DNA from: Allopusillimonas sp008369125
Lineage (GTDB): Bacteria > Pseudomonadota > Gammaproteobacteria > Burkholderiales > Burkholderiaceae_B
DNA length: 64,000 nucleotides
NCBI RefSeq assembly: GCF_008369125.1
Contig: NZ_VOAY01000005.1
Location: forward strand, 62,001-126,000
Reading direction: 5' to 3'
The notes under the pieces are model-generated. The model was not told the origin of the DNA. It was given only the letters and a program-made list of their open reading frames with translations, and did not search any database. The position numbers and the translations under genes were made by a program. Position 1 is the first letter of the stretch; every line of letters begins with the position of its first letter. Of the stretch, positions 1-8,215 are shown piece after piece.

Positions 1-564
1 ATGACGGGTTTTCGTGCGGGGCCACAAGGGGTTCAGGGGCTTACAGGCATCACGCCTGACCTCACTACGCTGGCCAAGGTTATTGGCGGCGGCATGCCTG
101 TGGGCGCATTCGGTGGTCGCGCCGATGTCATGGAACATATCGCCCCGCTGGGCGCGGTGTATCAGGCTGGTACGTTGTCGGGCAACCCCGTTGCCGTCGC
201 GGCAGGGCTGGTTACGCTACGTCTGCTTGCCGAGCCCGGGTTTTATGAACACCTGTCCGAGCAAACCCGCAAGCTGTCAGAGGGCCTGGCGGCAGCCGCC
301 AAAAAAGCAGGCGTGGCCGCCAGCACCGATTATGTTGGCGGAATGTTCGGGCTTTATTTTGCAGAATCAGTGCCCACTACGTTCGCCGAGGTCTCGCGCT
401 GCAACGTGGATCACTTCAAGCAGTTCTTCCACGAAATGCTGAACCGAGGTGTGTATCTTGCGCCTTCGGCTTTCGAGGCCGGGTTTGTGTCGGCTGCTCA
501 TGATGACGCCATTATTGACGCTACCCTGGTTGCTGCTGAAGAAGCCTTCGCCGCACTAAAGTAA
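1..564 (+). CDS. hemL: Glutamate-1-semialdehyde 2,1-aminomutase, C-terminal part
   Basis: This is the last 187 residues of a PLP enzyme that converts glutamate-1-semialdehyde to 5-aminolevulinate, the C5 route to tetrapyrroles, in the cytoplasm. The frame is open at the left edge, so the first ATG in the window is not the true start; it lies in the family motif around MTGFR. The segment LTTLAKVIGGGMPVGAFGG carries the PLP-binding lysine, residue 26 of this fragment. The full protein is normally about 425 residues, so about 240 are missing upstream. The stop at 562-564 is followed by a strong hairpin (591-616). Codon use matches the neighbouring core genes. Confidence 0.95.
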   Translation: MTGFRAGPQGVQGLTGITPDLTTLAKVIGGGMPVGAFGGRADVMEHIAPLGAVYQAGTLSGNPVAVAAGLVTLRLLAEPGFYEHLSEQTRKLSEGLAAAAKKAGVAASTDYVGGMFGLYFAESVPTTFAEVSRCNVDHFKQFFHEMLNRGVYLAPSAFEAGFVSAAHDDAIIDATLVAAEEAFAALK

Positions 565-590
565 ACGCAACGCCCACCTAGCTCTTGAAT

Positions 591-616
591 GCCTGCCCGA
601 TTTGTTACGGGCAGGC
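591..616. terminator. Hairpin between convergent hemL and the catabolic operon
   Basis: A perfect 9-bp stem, GCCTGCCCG pairing with CGGGCAGGC, encloses an 8-nt loop. It sits between the stop of hemL and the stop of the RidA-like gene, which converge here. There is no clear T-tract on either side, so a bidirectional terminator or transcript-end stabiliser is an inference from position and stem strength. Confidence 0.45.
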
Positions 617-626
617 CCTACCACTA

Positions 627-1028
627 TTAGGGCACCACTGCCGTCACCTCGATTTCTACCTTGGCCCGATCTTCAATCAGGTCAGCCACTTCTACCGCAG
701 TCATGGCAGGAAAATGCCGGCCTATGGTATCGCGGTAGTGTTGGCCAATATCACGCATGGCACTGGCATACTCTTTCTTGTCGCACACATACCAGGTCAT
801 GCGGGTAATGTGCTCGGGCCCCGCCCCGCCCTCAGCCAAAATGGCGACAATGTTTTCAAGCGTTTGCTTTACCTGACCGGCAAAGTCATCGGTCTCGAAC
901 TCTTGCTGCGCATTCCAGCCAACCTGACCGCCCACAAACAGCAGCCGGCTTCCCGCTTTCATCTCAGTCATAATGCCATTGGCATAGCCACGGGGTTCGC
1001 GCCAGTGCGAGGGTTGCAGTATCTGCAT
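627..1028 (-). CDS. RidA/YjgF-family protein of the aryl-CoA operon
   Basis: A 133-residue member of the RidA (YjgF/YER057c/UK114) superfamily, which forms small cytosolic trimers; true RidA hydrolyses reactive enamine/imine intermediates. The fold is recognisable from the FVGGQVGWN segment and the C-terminal VEIEVTAV strand. The arginine that RidA uses for catalysis (Arg105 in E. coli, in PARSCVEVA) is methionine here (PAMTAVEVA), so it is not a canonical RidA. I chose the ATG at 1028 because an AAGGAAAAC ribosome site precedes it; a GTG at 1046 would overlap the upstream gene. It is the last gene of the operon reading left from 6727. An inferred role is processing the amino-substituted, dearomatised ring product of the monooxygenase. 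Confidence 0.85.
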   Translation of the reverse strand: MQILQPSHWREPRGYANGIMTEMKAGSRLLFVGGQVGWNAQQEFETDDFAGQVKQTLENIVAILAEGGAGPEHITRMTWYVCDKKEYASAMRDIGQHYRDTIGRHFPAMTAVEVADLIEDRAKVEIEVTAVVP

Positions 1029-1038
1029 GCTGTTTTCC

Positions 1039-2688
1039 TTATTCACGTGCTTTCTGCCTTAATACAAAGCGTTGCAGCTTGCCGGTTTCGGTACGCGGCA
1101 GACTGTCTACGAATTCAACTTCACGGGGGTATTTGTAGGGTGCAATGGCCGTCTTGACGAAATCCTGCAAACGTTTGGCCATTTCAGGCCCTGCGTCGTG
1201 CCCTTGCTTAAGCACCACAAACGCCTTGACCACATTGCCCCGTTCGTCATCCGGCTTGGCCACAACCCCGCATTCGGCTACTACCTCATGGGTCAGCAGC
1301 ACGTTTTCGACTTCGGGGCCGGCCACGTTGTAGCCGGCAGTAATAATCATGTCGTCATTACGTGCCTGATAATAAAAATAGCCGTCTTCATCCATGGCAA
1401 ATGAATCTCCGGGCAGATTCCAGCCATGCTGCACAAAAGTATGTTGACGCTCATCCGCAAGGTAACGGCAGCCTGTCGGGCCTTTTACCGCCAGCCTGCC
1501 CACCTCGCCATAGGGCAGCGGCATAAAGTCTTCGTCCACAACCTGCGCCACGTAGCCTGGCACGACTTTGCCTATAGCCCCGCGCCGCACTTCAGAGGGC
1601 GGGCTTGAGACATACACGTGAATCATTTCGGTGCCACCTATGCCATCGATCATCTCAATGCCTGTCGCCTTTTTCCACAACTGGCGGGTGGCATCAGGCA
1701 ACGCCTCGCCTGCCGACACAGAATTCTTCAGCGTGGAGAGATCGTAATTGCCGACCAGGCTGGCCATCCTGCGATAAAACGTCGGTGCAGTAAACGTCAT
1801 GGTTACGCCGAAGTCCTGAATGGTTGCCAGCAGGCCATCAGGCGTCAGCCTTTCTTCAAGCACGGTAGACGCGCCGACACGCAATGGAAAGCAAAGCAAA
1901 CCGCCCAGCCCAAAGGTAAATGCCAGCGGTGGCGTACCGCAGACGATTTCATCGGCATTCATGCTTAGCGTATAACGGGAAAACGTATCGCACATGGCCA
2001 ACACATCGCGGTGGAAGTGCATGCAACCCTTGGGCTTGCCCGTGGTGCCGCTGGTAAAGGCAATGAGGCACACATCGTCAACGGCGGTATCGCATGACAC
2101 GAATGTGTCAGTCTGGGCTGCTGCCAGCGTGTCCAGGCTGTCAGGGCCGTCGTCATGAAAATAACGAACCTGCTTAAGCGTGGGGCAGAACGACGGATGG
2201 TCTGGGGCGAGACAATATTCCAGCTCTTCAGCCAAACGGCTGTCACACAGCGCGGCTTGCACCTCTGCTTTGTCTATGGCTTTTTTGAGCTCGGCCGCTC
2301 GCAGCAACGGCATGGTAGGCACCGTAATCAACCCGGCCTTGATCGCACCCAGCCAGGAAGCCGCCATCATGACGTTGTTGGGGCCCCGTAGCAGAATACG
2401 ATTACCGGGCACCAGCCCCATATCGTCAACCAGCACACCCGCGATGCGATTGGTAAGCGTCATCAAGGCCTGGTAGGTCATGCTGCGCAACGTGTCACCA
2501 TCGCGCCAGCGCAGCGCAACACGATCACCGTGTCCCTGCAAGACCATGTTATCAACCAGCATCTGCGCACAATTGATACGAGCGGGGTAATCCACATCAG
2601 GATTGCCCTCGAGCAATAGCTCCGGCCAATCTTGCTGTGGCGGCAAGTGGTCACGTGCAAAGCTGTCTTTATGAGCAGATACTTCCAT
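1039..2688 (-). CDS. Aryl-CoA ligase, probably 2-aminobenzoate-CoA ligase
   Basis: A 549-residue ANL-superfamily adenylate-forming enzyme that should activate an aromatic acid with ATP and CoA in the cytosol. The P-loop-like motif FTSGTTGKPKG lies near residue 210, and the C-terminal catalytic lysine is in the motif TETGKLQR near the end. Length and overall sequence fit benzoate/2-aminobenzoate-CoA ligases. The start is placed at ATG 2688 because AGGAGGAGACC directly precedes it; an upstream frame reaching 2727 overlaps the enoyl-CoA hydratase gene and has no comparable site. The substrate is inferred from the fused monooxygenase/OYE gene upstream, whose known relatives act on 2-aminobenzoyl-CoA. 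Salicylate or benzoate remain possible. Confidence 0.85.
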   Translation of the reverse strand: MEVSAHKDSFARDHLPPQQDWPELLLEGNPDVDYPARINCAQMLVDNMVLQGHGDRVALRWRDGDTLRSMTYQALMTLTNRIAGVLVDDMGLVPGNRILLRGPNNVMMAASWLGAIKAGLITVPTMPLLRAAELKKAIDKAEVQAALCDSRLAEELEYCLAPDHPSFCPTLKQVRYFHDDGPDSLDTLAAAQTDTFVSCDTAVDDVCLIAFTSGTTGKPKGCMHFHRDVLAMCDTFSRYTLSMNADEIVCGTPPLAFTFGLGGLLCFPLRVGASTVLEERLTPDGLLATIQDFGVTMTFTAPTFYRRMASLVGNYDLSTLKNSVSAGEALPDATRQLWKKATGIEMIDGIGGTEMIHVYVSSPPSEVRRGAIGKVVPGYVAQVVDEDFMPLPYGEVGRLAVKGPTGCRYLADERQHTFVQHGWNLPGDSFAMDEDGYFYYQARNDDMIITAGYNVAGPEVENVLLTHEVVAECGVVAKPDDERGNVVKAFVVLKQGHDAGPEMAKRLQDFVKTAIAPYKYPREVEFVDSLPRTETGKLQRFVLRQKARE

Positions 2689-2723
2689 GGTCTCCTCCTG
2701 GTTGCCGATGAGCGAGTTTCGCT

Positions 2724-3575
2724 TCAATCACCTTCAAACACCGGCTTGGTCTTGCCGGCGAAGGCCTCGTAGGCACGTCTGAAATCTTTGGTCTGCATGC
2801 ATATGGCCTGTGCCTCGGCCTCGGCCTCGATGGCCTCGTCAAGCCCCATGTTCCACTCTTGATGCAGCAGTTTTTTGGTCATGCCGTGGGCGAATGTTGG
2901 CCCGTCAGCAAGCTGGCGCGCCAGAATCTGGGCGGCAGACAACATGTCATCCGGCTCGGCCAGGCTGCTGAAAAACCCCCAGTTCAAGCCCTCATCGGCA
3001 GTCATGGAGCGACCTGTGTACAGCAACTCTGATGCGCGGCCCTGCCCTATCATGCGCGGCAATAAGGTGCAGGCCCCCATGTCAGCCCCGGCCAAGCCTA
3101 CGCGGGTAAACAGAAATGCAGTCTTGGCGCGTGCCGTGCCGACACGCATGTCTGAAGCCAGTGCGATCATGGCGCCCGCCCCCGCACATATGCCATCAAC
3201 GGCTGCAATAATTGGCTGCGGGCAGGCACGCATGGCTTTGATTAAATCGCCGGTCATACGGGTAAAGGCCAGCAGCCCGGGCATATCCATTTGCGTTAAC
3301 GGGCCAATGATTTCATGCACATCTCCGCCCGAGCAAAAGTTGCCCCCAGCGCCTGTGATCACCACCACTTTGACATCTGACGCATAGCAAAGATCACGGA
3401 ATAGATCACGCAATTCGGCATATGAATCAAACGTCAGCGGGTTCTTGCGTTCGGGCCGATTCAGTGTGACTGTGGCCACTTTTCCGTCTTCGCTGGTTTC
3501 CCATAGAAAATTGCAAGCCGTATAGCCTCTGAATGGGCGCTGATGATGCGCCATGGTATGAACCTGCTGCTGCAT
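2724..3575 (-). CDS. Enoyl-CoA hydratase/isomerase family protein
   Basis: A 283-residue crotonase-fold enzyme, probably acting on the ring CoA ester made by the monooxygenase/reductase or on a ring-opened product. The oxyanion-hole region is visible at GGNFCSGGDVHEI and ICAGAGAMIALASD. The two glutamates of classical enoyl-CoA hydratase (Glu144 and Glu164 of the rat enzyme) are not conserved: the aligned positions read Met and Thr. An aspartate in GLAGADMGAC lies in the active-site helix region, so the chemistry may differ from simple hydration. AGGAGGG lies 5 bp before the ATG at 3575. It sits between the SDR gene and the ligase gene in the same operon. Confidence 0.85.
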   Translation of the reverse strand: MQQQVHTMAHHQRPFRGYTACNFLWETSEDGKVATVTLNRPERKNPLTFDSYAELRDLFRDLCYASDVKVVVITGAGGNFCSGGDVHEIIGPLTQMDMPGLLAFTRMTGDLIKAMRACPQPIIAAVDGICAGAGAMIALASDMRVGTARAKTAFLFTRVGLAGADMGACTLLPRMIGQGRASELLYTGRSMTADEGLNWGFFSSLAEPDDMLSAAQILARQLADGPTFAHGMTKKLLHQEWNMGLDEAIEAEAEAQAICMQTKDFRRAYEAFAGKTKPVFEGD

Positions 3576-3608
3576 GAAAACCCTCCTGATGTAGCCTGGC
3601 CTTACGGT

Positions 3609-4388
3609 TCAGGCCAGTTCGCCGCCGTCCACCGGCACGGCTTGTCCATTAATGGCGCCCGAGGCCGGCAAACATAGCCACGCCACGGCCGACGCCACTT
3701 CTTCAGGCTGTACCAGCCTGCCCTGCGGGTTGCCCCTGGCCAGCGTCGCGCGAGCCTCGTCCAGCGTTACGCCGGTTTTACTGCTGATGTTGGAGACGGC
3801 ATCACGCACAAGGTCGGTCTCGGTATACCCCGGGCACACTGCATTGACCGTTACCCCCTTGCTACCCACTTCTTGCGCCAGCGCTCGTGTTAACCCGACA
3901 ACGCCATGTTTGGCCGCACAATACGCACTTACATAGGGGTATCCGCTCAGCCCTGCCGTGCTTGCTACGTTGACCACCCGCCCCCAAGACTGCACGAGCA
4001 TGCCGGGCAACGCCACCTGAGTGCAATGAAACGTGCCGGTTAGGTTAACCGCCAGCATCTGATGCCATACGGCCTCTTCCATGCGATCGAAACGCTCACT
4101 GAGCGCTTGCCCGGCATTGTTCACCAGTATGTCCGCCGGGCCGAAACGCACCCGGGCCTGAGAAAACGCCTGCTCAACCGACGTGCGCTGAGCAACATCA
4201 ACCACCATGCCGGCTACGTCGCCATGCTTTTGCAATGCCGCAACAGCGACATCCAGTGCCGCCGCATCGCGCCCCATAATGCTGACCCGTGCCCCCATAT
4301 CCAGCAGAGCCTGAGCGATGGCCAGCCCGATGCCGCGCGACCCGCCCGTAACAATCGCGTGACGCTTATGTAAAGGTGCTGTAGCCAT
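3609..4388 (-). CDS. Short-chain dehydrogenase/reductase, 3-hydroxyacyl-CoA dehydrogenase-like
   Basis: A 259-residue classical SDR. The cofactor motif TGGSRGIG is near residues 14-21, NNAG is near residue 90, and the catalytic Tyr and Lys are in YCAAK near residue 156; the C-terminal PVDGG signature is present. Family enzymes oxidise or reduce hydroxyl/keto groups with NAD(P). In this operon the likely job is oxidation of the 3-hydroxyacyl-CoA formed after the crotonase step, which is an inference. Its ATG overlaps the stop of the monooxygenase gene (TAATG), which implies translational coupling. Confidence 0.88.
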   Translation of the reverse strand: MATAPLHKRHAIVTGGSRGIGLAIAQALLDMGARVSIMGRDAAALDVAVAALQKHGDVAGMVVDVAQRTSVEQAFSQARVRFGPADILVNNAGQALSERFDRMEEAVWHQMLAVNLTGTFHCTQVALPGMLVQSWGRVVNVASTAGLSGYPYVSAYCAAKHGVVGLTRALAQEVGSKGVTVNAVCPGYTETDLVRDAVSNISSKTGVTLDEARATLARGNPQGRLVQPEEVASAVAWLCLPASGAINGQAVPVDGGELA

Positions 4389-6727
4389 TATTTACCTCCC
4401 GCCTGCGCATCCGCCGCCGCCCGCTCAAAATTGGTTTCAAGCTGTCGTTTAGCGGGAAGGTATTGCTGCGGCCACGCGATGTCGGTGCAACCAATGCGGG
4501 CAGACTCGCGCAATGTCCACGATGGGTCGGCCAGATGCGGCCGGGCAATGGCGCACAGGTCGGCACGCCCGGAAGCAATAATGCTGTTGACATGATCAGC
4601 TTCAAAAATGGCGCCCACAGCCATCGTAGGAATATGCGCTTCATTGCGCACGCGGTCAGAGAACGGGGTCTGATACATGCGCCCATAAACGGGCTGCTGG
4701 TCTGCACTAACCTGACCCGACGAACAGTCAACCAGATCGACACCCGCATCACGCAGGCGGCAGGCAATCTGGACGGCGTCATCGGCCGTGATGCCGCCTT
4801 CTACCCAGTCGTGTGCAGAGATGCGCACAGAGATAGGCAGCGTTTCAGGCCATACCTGGCGTATCGCCCCAAACACTTCCAGTGGATAGCGCAGACGATT
4901 GTCCAGCGTGCCACCATATTCGTCGTTACGTGTGTTGGTCAGCGGCGAAATAAAGCTGGACAGCAGGTAGCCATGTGCACAGTGCAGCTCAAGCCAGTCA
5001 AAACCAGCATGTGCGGCACGACGGGCAGCCTGCACAAACTGCTCTCGCACCTCATCCATCTGCTCTCGCGTCATGGCCTGTGGAACCTGTGAAACGCCTT
5101 CAAAGTAAGGCAGCGCCGAGGCGGAGATGATCGGCCAGTTGCCTTCGGCCAGCGGCATGTCGCCACCCTCCCACCCCACACGTGTTGAACCTTTTCTGCC
5201 CGCGTGGCCTAGCTGTATGCCAATACGCGCGTCGGTGTTCTGGTGCACAAAATCAACAATGCGTTTGAATGCCTGCATCTGCGCGTCATTCCACAGGCCC
5301 GGGCACCCGGGCGTTATACGGCCTTCGGGCGATACACACGTCATTTCGACCATAACCAGCCCCGCACCGCCCATGGCGCGGCTACCCAGATGCACAAGAT
5401 GAAAATCGCCCGGCACGCCGTCCACGCACGAGTACATGGCCATGGGCGACACCACGATACGATTTTTAAGTGTAATGCTGCGCAACTGAAAAGGCGTAAG
5501 CATGGGAGGCAACGGACGGCCCTGCGGGTGGTCAACACCCGAACGTACCGATAGCCATTGTTCATAGCCTTGAAGCCATTTATCATCGCGCACTCGCAGG
5601 TTTTCGTGCGAAATTCGCTGGGATCTGGTCAGCAAAGAATACGCAAACTGCTCAGGCTCAAACTCAGCGTAACGCGCCACGTTTTCAAACCACTCGGTGG
5701 AGTTGCGCGCTGCGTTCTGGATCTTGAGCACTTCAACACTGCGCACATCTTGGTAATGCTGCAGCCCCGCCGCCAGATCCTCTGGATAGGCCTGCATGGA
5801 TCGGTGCAGTTCGATCGCATCTTCAAGCGCAAGCTTGGTGCCCGAACCAATGGAAAAATGCGCCGTATGCGCGGCATCGCCCATAAGCACCACGGGCACA
5901 TGCCGGCCATCAGGCAGCGCCTGATCGCGTACCCAGGTATCACATACAACACGCGGAAACTGTATCCAGATTGAGGAGCCACGCATGTGGCCAGCGTTAC
6001 TGATTAATGGATTGCCGTCCAGCCAGGGCGCAAACAGCTTTTCACAATAGGCAATGCCTTCTTCCTGGGACATATTCTCAAGGCCCGAGGCCTTCCAGGT
6101 TTCATTACGTGTTTCGACAATAAACGTCGACATGCCCGGCTCGAACTGATAAGCATGGGCCTGAAACCAGCCATGCTCGGTCTGTACAAACGCAAAGGTA
6201 AATGCGTCAAATGTTTTTTTAGTGCCCAGCCATACAAAACGGCACTGCCGCACGTCTATGTCAGGTTTGAACGTATCGGCATAGCGGGTACGCACACGGC
6301 TGTTCAGCCCATCAGACGCAATCACCAGATCGGCGTCATACGCGCTGGCAACCTGAATGTCGTCGGACACATCCGTTTCAAAAACTAACTGCACCCCTAC
6401 CTGCTCACAACGCGCCTGCAGAATATTGAGCAATTTTTTACGGCCGATACCGATAAAACCATGGCCGCTGCTGCGCACGCTACGCCCTTTGAAATGGATT
6501 TCGATATCGTCCCAATGATTGAACGCCGCACTAATCTGCTCAGCCGACACTGGATCGGCAATTTTCAGGTTTTCAAGGGTTGCATCCGAAAACACAACAC
6601 CCCAGCCAAACGTGTCATAGGGCCGGTTGCGTTCGATAACGGTTACGTTGTTGCGGGGATTGGCCAGCTTCATCAATAGGCCAAAATACAGACCAGCTGG
6701 CCCTCCGCCTATGCACACTATGTTCAT
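4388..6727 (-). CDS. Bifunctional flavin monooxygenase / old-yellow-enzyme fusion, probable 2-aminobenzoyl-CoA monooxygenase/reductase
   Basis: A 779-residue fusion. The N-terminal half (about 1-390) is a class A FAD monooxygenase, with the dinucleotide motif GGGPAG at residues 7-12 and GDAAHTAHFSIGSG near residue 290. The C-terminal half (about 405-770) is an OYE/NADH:flavin oxidoreductase beta/alpha barrel, with segments FQLRSITLKNRIVVSPM, GIQLGHAGRKG and ELHCAHGYLLSSFISP. The same architecture and length are known for 2-aminobenzoyl-CoA monooxygenase/reductase of Azoarcus evansii, which hydroxylates and then reduces the ring; related proteins are often annotated salicylyl-CoA 5-hydroxylase. 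The anthranilate assignment is favoured by the CoA ligase, RidA-like and beta-oxidation-type neighbours and by absence of gentisate genes. GGAGACGGC precedes the ATG at 6727. It is the first gene of the operon, with a palindromic operator 55 bp upstream. Confidence 0.85.
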   Translation of the reverse strand: MNIVCIGGGPAGLYFGLLMKLANPRNNVTVIERNRPYDTFGWGVVFSDATLENLKIADPVSAEQISAAFNHWDDIEIHFKGRSVRSSGHGFIGIGRKKLLNILQARCEQVGVQLVFETDVSDDIQVASAYDADLVIASDGLNSRVRTRYADTFKPDIDVRQCRFVWLGTKKTFDAFTFAFVQTEHGWFQAHAYQFEPGMSTFIVETRNETWKASGLENMSQEEGIAYCEKLFAPWLDGNPLISNAGHMRGSSIWIQFPRVVCDTWVRDQALPDGRHVPVVLMGDAAHTAHFSIGSGTKLALEDAIELHRSMQAYPEDLAAGLQHYQDVRSVEVLKIQNAARNSTEWFENVARYAEFEPEQFAYSLLTRSQRISHENLRVRDDKWLQGYEQWLSVRSGVDHPQGRPLPPMLTPFQLRSITLKNRIVVSPMAMYSCVDGVPGDFHLVHLGSRAMGGAGLVMVEMTCVSPEGRITPGCPGLWNDAQMQAFKRIVDFVHQNTDARIGIQLGHAGRKGSTRVGWEGGDMPLAEGNWPIISASALPYFEGVSQVPQAMTREQMDEVREQFVQAARRAAHAGFDWLELHCAHGYLLSSFISPLTNTRNDEYGGTLDNRLRYPLEVFGAIRQVWPETLPISVRISAHDWVEGGITADDAVQIACRLRDAGVDLVDCSSGQVSADQQPVYGRMYQTPFSDRVRNEAHIPTMAVGAIFEADHVNSIIASGRADLCAIARPHLADPSWTLRESARIGCTDIAWPQQYLPAKRQLETNFERAAADAQAGGK

Positions 6728-6781
6728 GCCGTCTCCGCGTAGTACCTTTTATGAATTGCCTGCAACAAACATACTCACCAC

Positions 6782-6805
6782 ATATAGTTTAAGCTTAAAC
6801 TATAT
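6782..6805. promoter_or_regulatory. 24-bp perfect palindrome, probable MarR operator
   Basis: The half ATATAGTTTAAG is followed directly by its exact reverse complement, giving a 24-bp uninterrupted palindrome. It covers the -10 and the predicted start of the monooxygenase operon, the standard place for a repressor to act. The divergent MarR-family gene at 8216 is the obvious candidate to bind it; MarR dimers bind palindromes of roughly this size. Degenerate half-sites (ATAGTTTAG-like) recur near 8047-8056 and 8113-8122, in the gap between the M14-like gene and marR. Binding itself is inferred. Confidence 0.7.
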
Positions 6806-6827
6806 AAGCAATAAAAAAGGGGTGCAA
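6799..6827 (-). promoter_or_regulatory. Sigma-70-type promoter of the aryl-CoA operon
   Basis: On the minus strand a TATAGT -10 (6804-6799) is preceded, after 17 bp, by TTGCAC (6827-6822). The -10 matches consensus at 5 of 6 positions and the -35 is weak, as expected for a regulated promoter. Transcription would start about 65 bp before the ATG at 6727. Confidence 0.55.
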
Positions 6828-6863
6828 GCGATTTTTTGCTCTCCCCTCGCTGACTCGATGCGT

Positions 6864-6895
6864 GACACGCTCTGACGTTCAGACCAGAGAGTGTC
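6864..6895. terminator. Hairpin downstream of the M14-like gene
   Basis: GACACGCTCTG (6864-6874) pairs with CAGAGAGTGTC (6885-6895), with one G-A mismatch and a 10-nt loop. It lies about 45 bp past the stop of the M14-like gene and before the next promoter on the same strand. No T-tract follows, so termination is a weak inference. Confidence 0.35.
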
Positions 6896-6940
6896 TCAAT
6901 GTATCAGAGCACGTTGACGCGTGCGGTAACCTGCAAAGCC

Positions 6941-8026
6941 TTATTGCTCCGACAGCCCAATAATGGCCTGCAGCAGGCTGACACGCGACTGCCCCAGCAC
7001 AGCACCACGCCAGTCATCATGATCGGGATAAAACGCATCTCGATGCTGTTGCTTCAGAGCTTGGCGCACCTCATCGCCAGTATCGGGCCGGGCGGCCAGC
7101 CAGCGATCGGCCCGTAACGCCAGCGCAACCTGATCCAGCGGCACAGTGCCGTATTCCATGGCCATAAAGGTCAATTCAGGCACGTCAGGGCATTCTTCGA
7201 ACAGTGCCTGCCAAAGCGTTCCGTCAATGTCGACCGTGCTGGACCCCGGGTCTGAAACCGCCGTAACGTCCTGCCCCCACCACGATAGCGCGCGCTCAAA
7301 CGCAGCACGGTCATCTTGCACAAAGATTTTTTCGCCATGACCATAAGGACCCAGACCTGTGTGGTAGTCGATCCAGCCTATGCGGCGGCGACCTTGCCCG
7401 TACCCCGAAATAATGCTGCGCAGCGTAACATTACTCCAGGCCGGTGCACGGCCACCGTAGAAAAGCCCATCGGGATGGGTATGCTGCCCCTGCATAAGAC
7501 CAACCCGATAAGCCCGCTCGCCTTCTCGTTGCACGAAGGCCTTGATGGCCGCCTCGTTCTCAGCAGAAGGTGGCCAGACATCAGGCACCAGCAAAGGGTG
7601 CAAGTCACCATAGTGGGGGTTGTCACGCAAAGACCTGCTGAAATCGCAGAAATTGCGATTCAGGTCGATGTTGTCTTCATTGGTGCGGTGTCCCCACGAG
7701 AAACCAAAGGGGTTGACGGCATGAATGACCAGTATGGCCACGCTACCCGCTGCCGCCCTGTCGAGCAACGCCTCATCCTCGAGCAGCGCAATCTGGCAAC
7801 CTGAACCGCAGTATCCTTCCTCGCCGTGTACGCCCGAGGTCATTACAAGAAGGGCTGGGGCCGATGTATCTCCGACAAACGCCACATCCATGCACAAGTC
7901 CTCACCGTGCCGGCCTGGCCCCGCCGGGTTGATCAATGACTGAACCTGGCCGCCCACCCGGCCTGCTGCTTCAAGGAAACGCTGCCGTGCTGCAGCGTAA
8001 TCAGAAGAAAAGAGACGCTGATACAT
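6941..8026 (-). CDS. DUF2817 / M14-type metallohydrolase
   Basis: A 361-residue protein of the zinc carboxypeptidase-like (M14, DUF2817) group. Visible family features are SGVHGEEG, whose H-x-x-E would supply two zinc ligands, DLNRNF for substrate binding, and DYHTGLG, which likely holds the third zinc ligand. There is no signal peptide or membrane segment, so it is probably cytosolic. The start at 8026 follows a good GGAGAGGG site; an extension to 8086 lacks one. Lying between the monooxygenase operon and marR, it may release an aromatic acid from an amide or amino-acid conjugate to feed the pathway. That role is inference only, since DUF2817 proteins have no settled general substrate. Confidence 0.75.
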   Translation of the reverse strand: MYQRLFSSDYAAARQRFLEAAGRVGGQVQSLINPAGPGRHGEDLCMDVAFVGDTSAPALLVMTSGVHGEEGYCGSGCQIALLEDEALLDRAAAGSVAILVIHAVNPFGFSWGHRTNEDNIDLNRNFCDFSRSLRDNPHYGDLHPLLVPDVWPPSAENEAAIKAFVQREGERAYRVGLMQGQHTHPDGLFYGGRAPAWSNVTLRSIISGYGQGRRRIGWIDYHTGLGPYGHGEKIFVQDDRAAFERALSWWGQDVTAVSDPGSSTVDIDGTLWQALFEECPDVPELTFMAMEYGTVPLDQVALALRADRWLAARPDTGDEVRQALKQQHRDAFYPDHDDWRGAVLGQSRVSLLQAIIGLSEQ

Positions 8027-8215
8027 GGTTACCCTCTCCGATTTAAAAAAGTTTAGATCTCGACGATTTAGGCCATTACTAGGCATATATCAAAGACAGC
8101 ACACATACATGTCCCTAAACTATCCTTGAACTGAACTGTTTTGTGCAGACAATTTACCACCCACATGTAATTGAAGATTAAAATATCTTCGCCATTGTCC
8201 GGATTGACAAAGACC

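Noticed and set aside
1039..6727. Salicylate-to-gentisate pathway
   Set aside because: The fused monooxygenase is sometimes named salicylyl-CoA 5-hydroxylase, but no thioesterase or gentisate dioxygenase gene is present, and the OYE half and beta-oxidation-like neighbours fit aminobenzoyl-CoA better. Not excluded.
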